A stretch of DNA of 5,495 bases, from the NCBI GenBank assembly GCA_029932795.1, contig JAOZPL010000155.1:1-5495 (forward strand). The letters are read 5' to 3'. Each line of letters opens with the position of its first letter. Position 1 is the stretch's first letter. A program made the translations under genes and the position numbers. The notes under the pieces are model-generated. The model was given only the letters and a program-made list of their open reading frames with translations, had not been told where the DNA came from and made no database searches. Below, in pieces: positions 1-5,495 of the stretch. The DNA is from Candidatus Zixiibacteriota bacterium (GTDB taxonomy: Bacteria > Zixibacteria > MSB-5A5 > GN15 > FEB-12).

Positions 1-1586
1 TCGACCGTTTGAACGTCCTGCTGGATGACTGGCCGATCCATCCTTTTGACCATATACCCGAGCCGGACGGATTGATCGATCTCAACGATGTTCCCAGCGC
101 GCTGGATTATGATGTTTTTGTTCTTCCCGGGCCGCTCGGCAGGTTGTTTGGCGGGAAGCAGTCAGTGGCGACATTACTGACCCGTCCCAGGCGACCTGAT
201 AGTTATGAGCCTGAAAGCGCGTTCCTGGTTGATAAGGGCTCGTTTGCTTATTCGTACGCACGGGGACGTTACTCCAAACGGTTCACGCAGGGAAGAGAAA
301 TTGACATGTCGATAGGTTATCGTAAGGCGGATGGTGTCTACGCCTGGTATGGCGATGATTCGTATCACTACTTTGGTGACGTTTATTTACCTCTCAGCAG
401 GAAAATAGCTTTTCGAGCCACCGGACAGCTCTACGATCGTGAAGGTCGCCTGGCGATACGCCCGTACGCCGGTGGGACGCTGCAGAACCGGAATCGGTTC
501 GATCGCACCGCACGCCTGACGTTAGTGAAGTACGCACGCAGACATACCGCCAGGTATGAACTAGGCTACACGCACCTTCGGCAGGCGGTGTACCTGAACC
601 CGCCGTATCAGGCCAGTTTTGATCAGACGGGCCACGGTGTGTATTTCTCACGCGAATGGATCGTGGGCACTACCGTGTTCAAGACCGCCGTTGACGGTGA
701 TTATCTGGAGTATCGATCCGGGAACTTAAGTGAGTCTGTCACCCGCCTGACCGGTGGCGCTACCGCCTCGGTGGCCACACTGGGAAGTCCGTATCGGTAT
801 GCGTTCCAGGCAAGCCAGCGACACGTGGAAGGTTTCAGGTTTCTACCCTCGGTTACCGCGGTCCTGTATAGGGAATCGGAGAAGTTCTTTATCCTGGCCT
901 CGACAGGCTATTCGGAGCGAGCGCCATCGCTTCATGAGTTGTATCTACCGGAGCGGGAAACGTCAATATATGGCCGAAGCTCAACCGACTACGCTGATCA
1001 TGGCAACCCCGATCTGCAGACTGAAAAACAACTGATAGCATCCCTTGAGCTGGAACTTGGCCGACCCGACAACAGCGTGGGCGTCTCAGTGACGGGGGGA
1101 AAGATATTTGACGGCATCGACTGGAAAAACGAACGTGAGGGAGATCAAACTGTTTTCTGGCCCGTAAACGGCGATATCGATTTTGTCAACGTTACCTCTC
1201 ACACGAGTATCCGGATGGCTGATTTTCTGCGTCTGCACGCCGGTGCCGCCTATCATTATCTGGATTATGAGGGGTTTGAAGGCAAGGCGTACGCACCGGA
1301 ATACCAATCTTTCTCCGGTCTGGAGCTGCATCTGTTCTGGCGGCAGAAACTGATTGATCTTTACGCTTATAGTGAAATTGTTTATGTCAGTTCATATAAC
1401 GGATATGAGGAATCGGGGCTGGGCGAACGGGCAGTTGTCAACGCCAAGCTGTCGTTTCGGATGAGCAGGTTCCGGTTCCATTATGTCTTCCAGAACGTGC
1501 TGGCCAACGTCTATGAGTCCCGCGAGTATTTTCGCCGTCTCGGTCGGTACAACTATTGGGGTTTCACATGGGATTTCCTAAACTAG
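1..1586 (+). CDS. TonB-dependent outer-membrane receptor, 3' part (5' end outside the window)
   Basis: Outer-membrane beta-barrel receptor that would bring a scarce nutrient (iron chelate, cobalamin, glycan or similar) into the periplasm using TonB/ExbBD energy; the substrate cannot be read from the sequence. The reading frame is open to the left edge (Asp-Arg at 3-8 precede the first TTG at 9), so the TTG is probably not the start, and the signal peptide, TonB box and first half of the plug lie upstream. The fragment opens with the end of the plug: a DDWPI segment, then a D-V-F-V-LPGP-(4)-FGG stretch (about 111-155) matching the usual ievlpGPxsxlyG motif. About 465 residues of alternating, aromatic-rich barrel follow. 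Near 905-1030 lie GYSERAPSLHELYLPE and GNPDLQTEK, typical of the family. The C-terminal barrel strand reads YNYWGFTWDFLN and ends in Asn rather than the common terminal Phe. No clear hairpin terminator follows the stop. The family call is firm; the ligand is unknown. Confidence 0.93.
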   Translation, partial: DRLNVLLDDWPIHPFDHIPEPDGLIDLNDVPSALDYDVFVLPGPLGRLFGGKQSVATLLTRPRRPDSYEPESAFLVDKGSFAYSYARGRYSKRFTQGREIDMSIGYRKADGVYAWYGDDSYHYFGDVYLPLSRKIAFRATGQLYDREGRLAIRPYAGGTLQNRNRFDRTARLTLVKYARRHTARYELGYTHLRQAVYLNPPYQASFDQTGHGVYFSREWIVGTTVFKTAVDGDYLEYRSGNLSESVTRLTGGATASVATLGSPYRYAFQASQRHVEGFRFLPSVTAVLYRESEKFFILASTGYSERAPSLHELYLPERETSIYGRSSTDYADHGNPDLQTEKQLIASLELELGRPDNSVGVSVTGGKIFDGIDWKNEREGDQTVFWPVNGDIDFVNVTSHTSIRMADFLRLHAGAAYHYLDYEGFEGKAYAPEYQSFSGLELHLFWRQKLIDLYAYSEIVYVSSYNGYEESGLGERAVVNAKLSFRMSRFRFHYVFQNVLANVYESREYFRRLGRYNYWGFTWDFLN

Positions 1587-1654
1587 CGCTGATATCGTCC
1601 CAATCATTTTGCATCGAGATCAGGTTTAGTGCGAGCAGGTACGCGACACGTGAC

Positions 1655-1683
1655 TTGACACCTGTCCGGCGGATTGTTTTATT
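1655..1683 (+). promoter_or_regulatory. Possible sigma70 promoter of the four-gene unit
   Basis: A perfect -35 hexamer TTGACA (1655-1660) is followed after 17 bases by TTTATT (1678-1683), which matches four of six positions of TATAAT. Transcription would begin about 1690, only two or three bases before the ATG at 1693, so the message would be almost leaderless. A weak GGGTGA (1684-1689) is the only ribosome-binding-like sequence and sits just 3 bases from the ATG. The call rests on hexamer matches only. Confidence 0.35.
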
Positions 1684-1692
1684 GGGTGAATT

Positions 1693-2250
1693 ATGGAATT
1701 AAAACTCACCCGCGACATCGCCTACGAGCTGGTGGTCGACAAGATCGGCGTTAATAATCTGCTCAAGCATATCCTGGCGGTAGAGGCCGGGATGCGGCGG
1801 CTGGCGGAGCATTTCGATGAGGATGTCGAATACTGGGGGCTTATCGGCCTGGTGCATGATCTCGATTATAATGAAACCAAGAATGACGAAGCCCGGCACA
1901 CCTATCTGACCGGTGAATGGCTGGCCGAATACGATCTACCCGAAGAAATGCTATACACCATCCACGCTCATCCGGGACACGTACCGTGCCGGAGCCGGCT
2001 TGACTGGGCGCTCTATTCGGTCGATCCATCTACCGGGTTTATTGTTGCCTGCGCCCTTATGCACCCGGCCAAGAAACTGGCCGCGATTGATCGGGATTTC
2101 ATGTTGCGCCGCTTCAAGGAGAAGCGATTCGCCGCCGGCGCCAGCAGGGAAAACATGGCTGCCTGTTCCAACCTCGGACTGGAGTTGAGTGAGTTTCTTT
2201 CGCTCGTCCATGAGGGTATGCTCCGTATTCAGGACCAGTTGGGACTCTAG
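1693..2250 (+). CDS. HD-domain metal-dependent phosphohydrolase
   Basis: A 185-residue soluble protein of the HD superfamily, whose members hydrolyse phosphomonoesters or phosphodiesters of nucleotides and related compounds with a metal centre. The metal-binding pattern is complete: His26 (LLKHILAVEAGMRRLAE), the His55-Asp56 pair (GLVHDLDY), then His69, a His-rich stretch at 91-96 (HAHPGH) and Asp111 (YSVDPSTGFIVACAL). The arrangement resembles the small stand-alone HD/HDIG hydrolases of bacteria, where the domain fills almost the whole protein. No signal peptide or membrane segment is visible, so it should be cytoplasmic. The ATG at 1693 fits the family, since the first helix and His26 follow at the expected distance. 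It has no strong Shine-Dalgarno; a GGGTGA lies 3 bases upstream. It is the first gene of a tight unit, with the transporter start 2 bases after its stop. The substrate is not predictable. Confidence 0.88.
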   Translation: MELKLTRDIAYELVVDKIGVNNLLKHILAVEAGMRRLAEHFDEDVEYWGLIGLVHDLDYNETKNDEARHTYLTGEWLAEYDLPEEMLYTIHAHPGHVPCRSRLDWALYSVDPSTGFIVACALMHPAKKLAAIDRDFMLRRFKEKRFAAGASRENMAACSNLGLELSEFLSLVHEGMLRIQDQLGL

Positions 2251-2252
2251 CG

Positions 2253-3578
2253 GTGGAAAAGGCACCATCGGTGTGGCGTAAGGACGTGGCCGGATGGTGT
2301 CTCTATGATTTTGCCAACACGATCTATTCAATGAACATCGTTTCGCTTTATCTAAAACGGTACCTGGTGGAAGATCTCAAGTACGACGACCACTATTTTG
2401 ATATTCCCTTTTCGATTTCAATGCTTCTCGCGGCGCTCCTGTTACCCGGCCTGGGAGCGATGTCCGATCATTCGACTCGCAAGAGAATCTTTTTGTTTTT
2501 GTTTACTTTCACCTGTTGTGTTGCAGTCGGACTGATGGCGTTTATTCCCCCCGGTGCTGTTCTTCTGACCATCCTCCTTTTTATCGTCGCCAATTTCAGC
2601 TACGAGGCGGGCCAGCCGTTCTATAACGCGCTGCTTTATTCGGTTGCTGACGGTCGGCAGGCACGATTCGTCTCCGGCATGGGAGTTTCCATGGGATATG
2701 TCGGGTCGATACTTGGGATGATTATGGTGCTGCCGTTTGTGACCGGCGAGCTGTTCGGCTGGAATATCTTGTTTCTTGAGGGTGGCGGCAAACCGGGGGC
2801 ATTTCTGCCCACCGCGTTTCTGTTTCTCGTGTTGGCGCTGCCTCTCTTTTTCTGGGTCAGAGAAACCCCTGTCCGCAAAACCAGCAGGGTCGGTCTCCTG
2901 GCGTCGTACCGGGATGTCTGGGAGGGAATTCGTCAGACAAAAAAGTACCCCGGTGTTCTTCGGTACCTGATCGCCGATTACTTCTTTGAGGACGCGGTCG
3001 CCACCGTGATTCTCAATATCGGCATTTACTGTTCGATTGTCATCGGTCTTGCTGAGGCGGAGATTACGACCTTTCTGATCATTTCCACAATCAGCGCTGT
3101 GATCGGTTCGATTCTGATCGGCTGGCTGGCGAAAATCTGGTCCCTCAGGAAATTGTTGACGATCATCGTCTGGGGATGGCTGGCGGCGCTGATGTTGTTT
3201 GCTCTTACCGACAACCGCGATGTAATCTGGGTTCTCGGGTCGGTGATAGGTATACTGCTCGGTGGTCTCTGGACGACAACACGACCGCTGCTGGCTGAAC
3301 TGGTTCCACGTGAGGAACTGGGTCGATTTTTCGGGCTGTTTGCTCTCTCCGGCCGGGCTGCTGCGGTTTTAGGACCGCTGATCTGGACTACTACTGTTTA
3401 TCTATGTCGACCGGATCGTTTTTTCGGGCGGGCAGTCGTGCAGACGTTGCATCTTGAACCCGACGGGGCCGAGAGAATGCCGTATAAAATCGGCGTATTG
3501 AGTCTGACGGCAATGTTACTTATCGGTCTTTATATTTTCCGCAAAGTGCCACATGGTCAAAAGGTAACTGATGGCTAA
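2253..3578 (+). CDS. UMF1/Atg22-type major facilitator superfamily transporter
   Basis: A 441-residue integral inner-membrane protein with about twelve hydrophobic segments, the normal size for an MFS carrier. Family markers are clear: GWCLYDFANTIYSM at 14-27, the signature of the UMF1 group related to fungal vacuolar effluxer Atg22; LPGLGAMSDHSTRKR at 64-78, the MFS loop 2-3 motif; QPFYNALL at 121-128; FVSGMGVSMGYVGS at 139-152; and a C-terminal R-(3)-AELVP-(6)-FFGLFALSGRAAAVLGP at 344-375. Fungal Atg22 exports amino acids from the vacuole, but substrates of bacterial UMF1 members are mostly unknown, so none is assigned. The GTG start at 2253 lies 2 bases after the preceding stop, with a GGGA at 2241-2244 as a modest ribosome-binding site. 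The 3' end overlaps the next gene by 8 bases. The residues around 164-185 (GWNILFLEGGGKPGAFLP) form a Gly-rich loop before the sixth membrane segment. Confidence 0.93.
   Translation: MEKAPSVWRKDVAGWCLYDFANTIYSMNIVSLYLKRYLVEDLKYDDHYFDIPFSISMLLAALLLPGLGAMSDHSTRKRIFLFLFTFTCCVAVGLMAFIPPGAVLLTILLFIVANFSYEAGQPFYNALLYSVADGRQARFVSGMGVSMGYVGSILGMIMVLPFVTGELFGWNILFLEGGGKPGAFLPTAFLFLVLALPLFFWVRETPVRKTSRVGLLASYRDVWEGIRQTKKYPGVLRYLIADYFFEDAVATVILNIGIYCSIVIGLAEAEITTFLIISTISAVIGSILIGWLAKIWSLRKLLTIIVWGWLAALMLFALTDNRDVIWVLGSVIGILLGGLWTTTRPLLAELVPREELGRFFGLFALSGRAAAVLGPLIWTTTVYLCRPDRFFGRAVVQTLHLEPDGAERMPYKIGVLSLTAMLLIGLYIFRKVPHGQKVTDG
3559..3564 (+). promoter_or_regulatory. Ribosome-binding site of the PHP gene, inside the transporter gene
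   Basis: AAAAGG ends 6 bases before the ATG at 3571 and lies within the last codons of the upstream transporter gene. Together with the 8-base overlap of the two reading frames it supports the ATG at 3571 and suggests translational coupling. Confidence 0.5.
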
Positions 3579-4620
3579 CAAGGTGGGTGATTACTATTAC
3601 TACTCGGGGGCGGTACATATCCATACAACCGAGTCGGACGGGACGAAGCCGCTTGAGGAAGTGGTGGCGATTGGCCGACAGGCCGGCCTTGACTTCATGA
3701 TGTTTACCGATCATATGACATTGACCAATCGGGACGCCGGCAGGGAGGGGCTCTACGACAAGACGCTGGTCGTCATCGGGTACGAGCACAATGATCTCGA
3801 AGAGAATCATCACTATTTGGTCTTTGACTCCCCCAGCGTCTATCCCTCCAGCCTGAGCGCCAGAGAGTTGGTGGCAGCGACAGCGAGCGACGGAGCTCTG
3901 GGGATTATTGCGCATCCGGATGAACGCCGGCCATGGTCCGGAAGACATCGCCCATACCCCTGGATCGACTGGACGGTCGAAGGATTCAACGGCGTGGAGC
4001 TATGGAACCAGATGTCGGAGTGGACGGAGCAGTTGACACGGTGGAACAAGCTGGCTATGGTGTTCTCTCCGCGTAAATCGATGATCGGCCCGACCGCATG
4101 GCTGCTGAGGAAGTGGGATGAGTTGAACAGGAAGCAGAAGATCGTGGGGGTGTTTGCAGTTGACGCGCACGCCTTCGGGATACGCGTCGGCCCTCTGGCT
4201 GTGGAAATCTTTCCGTACAAGGTTCACTTCCGATGCCTGCGCACCCATGTTATCCTTTCCGAGCCGTTATCCGGTGACTTTCCCACCGCTCGCCGTCAGT
4301 TGTATGATGCTCTGCGGGACTGCCGTGTATTTGGATCGAATATGCGCTGGGGTGTCGCGGACAGCTTTGAGTTCGTGGCTGTCAACGGCGCCGAAAAGGC
4401 AACCTGCGGTGGTCGGTTGAGCTCCGCCGAGAATGCGCGTTTGCACGTAAAGCTGCCGTCACGAGCAATGATCAAACTGGTGGCCAACGGGGAAACGGTG
4501 TTGCGCACCGAATCCGACAGTCTTGAATTTGCCGTACAGACTCCAGGTGTTTACCGTGTGGAGGCATGGAAGGGGAAACGAGGATGGATTTTTTCCAATC
4601 ATATTCGGATCGCTGTCTAG
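3571..4620 (+). CDS. PHP-domain metallohydrolase with C-terminal beta-sandwich domain
   Basis: A 349-residue protein of the PHP (polymerase and histidinol phosphatase) superfamily, which uses a two- or three-metal centre for phosphoester hydrolysis. The ligand set appears intact: His16 and His18 (HIHTTESDG, with Asp23), Asp47-His48 (FTDH), Glu72 (GYEHN), His81 (HHYLVFD), His115 (IAHPDE), Glu143 (GVELWN), and Asp198/His200 (FAVDAHAFG). Residues after about 265 form a beta-rich module with EFVAVNG near its start and YRVEAWKGKRGWIFSNHIRI at the end. This fits the Ig-like C-terminal domain that follows PHP domains in a group of uncharacterised bacterial proteins. No signal peptide is evident, so the enzyme appears cytoplasmic. 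The ATG overlaps the transporter stop by 8 bases and has AAAAGG 6 bases upstream. Whether it acts on a small phosphoester, a nucleic acid or something else cannot be told. It is not a histidinol phosphatase by context, since no his genes are nearby. Confidence 0.9.
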   Translation: MANKVGDYYYYSGAVHIHTTESDGTKPLEEVVAIGRQAGLDFMMFTDHMTLTNRDAGREGLYDKTLVVIGYEHNDLEENHHYLVFDSPSVYPSSLSARELVAATASDGALGIIAHPDERRPWSGRHRPYPWIDWTVEGFNGVELWNQMSEWTEQLTRWNKLAMVFSPRKSMIGPTAWLLRKWDELNRKQKIVGVFAVDAHAFGIRVGPLAVEIFPYKVHFRCLRTHVILSEPLSGDFPTARRQLYDALRDCRVFGSNMRWGVADSFEFVAVNGAEKATCGGRLSSAENARLHVKLPSRAMIKLVANGETVLRTESDSLEFAVQTPGVYRVEAWKGKRGWIFSNHIRIAV

Positions 4621-4626
4621 TTTCGT

Positions 4627-4632
4627 GAAGGG
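4627..4632 (+). promoter_or_regulatory. Ribosome-binding site of the PHPT1-like gene
   Basis: GAAGGG lies 8 bases before the ATG at 4641, in the 20-base gap after the PHP stop codon. It supports that ATG as the start, which leaves 27 residues before the conserved Lys, a little more than the 20 of human PHPT1. Confidence 0.5.
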
Positions 4633-4640
4633 CAACGATC

Positions 4641-5048
4641 ATGCTGTTTACGGTCGTTAATCTGTCGCAACAGGCAATCCCATCTAGCCGGAGCTGCGGG
4701 TTATTAAAAGCCGCCCGTTACAAGTTCGTTCTTATCTCAGTTGGTGAGGAACACTGCTTTGTCTTCGGTCCCGTGGGGGAATTTGCTTACCATGCCAATC
4801 TTGTGGACAGTTTCTGCTCCACGCGTGGAATCCCATCCGGTTGGGTGAGAGAGCCTGAGCGGATCGAGGTGTATGACAGGCAGGTTCGTATCAGAGGAGG
4901 GGGCTGGATGTATGTAAGCGCTGATGAGTCTGCAATCAGGATGTACGGTCAGTCCACGGCCTATGGTCGGTTTGACAGGGAGATTCTGCAACTGTTGAAA
5001 GAAAACGACTCCTTTTTTGACCGGTTTCATGTTGAAATAACAGGTTGA
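4641..5048 (+). CDS. PHPT1/Janus/Ocnus-family protein, putative phosphohistidine phosphatase
   Basis: A 135-residue soluble protein with all the main signatures of the 14-kDa phosphohistidine phosphatase family (human PHPT1 has 125 residues), which removes phosphate from protein histidines without a metal. Recalled side by side: ARYKFVLISV (25-34) matches VFKYVLIRV of PHPT1, so Lys28 corresponds to catalytic Lys21. AYHANL (49-54) matches EYHADI, so His51 corresponds to the active-site His53. RGGGWM (85-90) matches LGGGRI. AIRMYGQSTAYG (98-109) matches KIHVYGYSMAYG, so Ser105 and Ala107 fall on the phosphate-binding Ser94 and Ala96. The last strand, FDRFHVEI, fits the C-terminal DYEVTW. An extra stretch (about 60-84, GIPSGWVREPERIEVYDRQV) lies between the His and the GGG motif. 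It is the last gene of the tight unit, 20 bases after the PHP gene. The family assignment is strong on motif order; the alignment is from memory, and activity and target are inferred. Confidence 0.82.
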   Translation: MLFTVVNLSQQAIPSSRSCGLLKAARYKFVLISVGEEHCFVFGPVGEFAYHANLVDSFCSTRGIPSGWVREPERIEVYDRQVRIRGGGWMYVSADESAIRMYGQSTAYGRFDREILQLLKENDSFFDRFHVEITG

Positions 5049-5179
5049 ACGTGACTCATGGCCATTTGTGATATTATTACCAAGCTAGACTATGACGCAA
5101 ACGGCCTTCACTATCTGCGGCTCCTCTTAAGTCTCACGTTGACAGTCGCTTAATGTTTAGCTCAATACTATTATTATTT

Positions 5180-5240
5180 TTGTACCAATGGCAAAAATGA
5201 TATCAATATCTTCGAAAACTGTTGACTTTGCCTTGGACAA
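5180..5240 (+). repeat. Imperfect inverted repeat overlapping the nuoA promoter
   Basis: The left arm at 5180-5195 (TTGTACCAATGGCAAA) and right arm at 5227-5240 (TTTGCCTTGGACAA) are complementary over 14 base pairs once single unpaired bases A5184 and T5189 are skipped. The enclosed 31 bases contain a second, smaller palindrome, GATATCAATATC at 5199-5210. The right arm covers most of the -35/-10 spacer. It could be an operator or a cruciform-prone element. It is not an intrinsic terminator, because the loop is long and no T-run follows. Confidence 0.4.
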
Positions 5241-5250
5241 TAGCTAGAGT
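5222..5250 (+). promoter_or_regulatory. Probable sigma70 promoter for nuoA
   Basis: TTGACT (5222-5227) is separated by exactly 17 bases from TAGAGT (5245-5250), which gives five of six and four of six matches to consensus. Initiation would be near 5257, leaving a leader of about 36 bases before the nuoA ATG. The 70 bases upstream (5151-5220) are about 76% A+T by hand count, well above the surrounding genes and suggestive of an UP-element-like region. It is the best promoter match in the 245-base gap between the two genes. Confidence 0.55.
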
Positions 5251-5293
5251 AGGCGCATTATGCTGGCTATAAATCAGGTCACCGGGGGCATCC

Positions 5294-5495
5294 ATGTTTG
5301 AAACTTTCTATCCCATTCTGTTCCTGTTCCTATTTGCCGTCTTTCTGGCGGTTGCAATGACGGGGTTGTCCATGTGGGTCGGTCGAAGGACCAGGCTGGC
5401 AAAGAAGGGACAAGCGTATGAATGCGGTTTGGAGCCGGTCGGCACCACCAAGGACCCGATTCCGATAAAGTTCCTCATGATTGCCATATCGTTTT
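5294..5495 (+). CDS. nuoA: NADH-quinone oxidoreductase subunit A, 5' part (runs off the window)
   Basis: First 67 codons of NuoA, a small membrane subunit of respiratory complex I (NADH to quinone, coupled to proton pumping). The N-terminus has one hydrophobic segment (about 5-28, FYPILFLFLFAVFLAVAM followed by TGLSMW) and then the charged loop with the family signature YECGLEPVGTTKDPIPIKF at 42-60, including the conserved Cys44 and the Glu47-Pro48 pair. The complete protein is usually about 120 residues, so the two further membrane helices lie beyond the right edge. The ATG at 5294 follows GGGGG (5284-5288) at a spacing of 5 bases, and no other start fits the first helix. It is preceded by a well-formed promoter and is probably the first gene of a nuo operon that continues downstream. 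Confidence 0.95.
   Translation, partial: MFETFYPILFLFLFAVFLAVAMTGLSMWVGRRTRLAKKGQAYECGLEPVGTTKDPIPIKFLMIAISF

Noticed and set aside
394..1331. Open frames of 80-95 codons on both strands within the receptor gene
   Set aside because: They lie wholly inside a well-supported coding frame, have no ribosome-binding sites worth noting and resemble no protein family.
1636..1664. CAGGT...ACCTG with a central CACGTG, and a 12-base-spaced GACAC repeat before the HD gene
   Set aside because: The arms are only five or six bases long and no T-run follows. This is compatible with chance.
3520..4248. Minus-strand open frames of up to 142 codons opposite the PHP gene
   Set aside because: The plus strand encodes an unmistakable PHP protein with all metal ligands; the reverse translations show no recognisable domain.
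3571..4620. Assigning the PHP gene as histidinol phosphatase or a polymerase-associated PHP domain
   Set aside because: There are no his genes nearby, no polymerase domain, and the beta-sandwich tail is not part of those proteins.
5048..5140. Inverted repeat AACGTGA / TCACGTT as a terminator of the four-gene unit
   Set aside because: The 7-base arms are separated by 79 bases and no T-run follows, so it does not look like an intrinsic terminator.
5058..5153. The small frame reads YLRLLLSLT, recalling the YLRxSxT start of the MoaA radical-SAM family
   Set aside because: It needs a two-residue insertion, the CxxxCxxC cysteines do not follow, and the frame stops a few codons later. Coincidence is more likely than a gene remnant.
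5139..5167. A perfect TTGACA at 5139-5144 as a second nuoA promoter
   Set aside because: No convincing -10 hexamer lies at 16-18 bases; the best candidates (TCAATA, CTCAAT) match poorly. The TTGACT-17-TAGAGT pair downstream is much better.

Overview
The window is a stretch of bacterial chromosome with every recognisable gene on the + strand. A TonB-dependent receptor implies a Gram-negative cell with an outer membrane, and a nuoA start implies a proton-pumping complex I and therefore respiration. Base composition looks close to balanced in the genes. No gene here fixes the taxon. An environmental lineage of the FCB (Fibrobacteres-Chlorobi-Bacteroidetes) type or a neighbouring phylum is a guess only. 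I see no mobile element, CRISPR array, tRNA or rRNA.

Layout. (1) 1-1586: the 3' part of a TonB-dependent outer-membrane receptor, from the second half of the plug to the end of the barrel. (2) 1587-1692: a short gap with a possible promoter placed very close to the next start codon. (3) 1693-5048: a tight four-gene unit made of an HD-domain phosphohydrolase, a UMF1/Atg22-type MFS transporter, a PHP-domain metallohydrolase with a C-terminal beta-sandwich, and a small protein. The small protein carries the full signature of the eukaryotic 14-kDa phosphohistidine phosphatase (PHPT1/Janus/Ocnus) family. The junctions are a 2-base gap, an 8-base overlap and a 20-base gap, so co-transcription and some translational coupling are likely. 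(4) 5049-5293: an AT-rich intergenic region with a good sigma70-type promoter and an imperfect inverted repeat overlapping it. (5) 5294 to the end: the first 67 codons of nuoA, presumably the start of a nuo operon.

How the genes may work together. Three of the four genes in the central unit belong to families that act on phosphoryl groups or use phosphatase-like metal sites (HD, PHP, PHPT1-like), and the fourth is a membrane transporter. This could be a small pathway that imports or exports a metabolite and removes phosphate from it, or a loose cluster of housekeeping hydrolases. The sequence does not decide between these. The most noteworthy item is the bacterial PHPT1-like protein at 4641-5048, which would easily be passed over as hypothetical.
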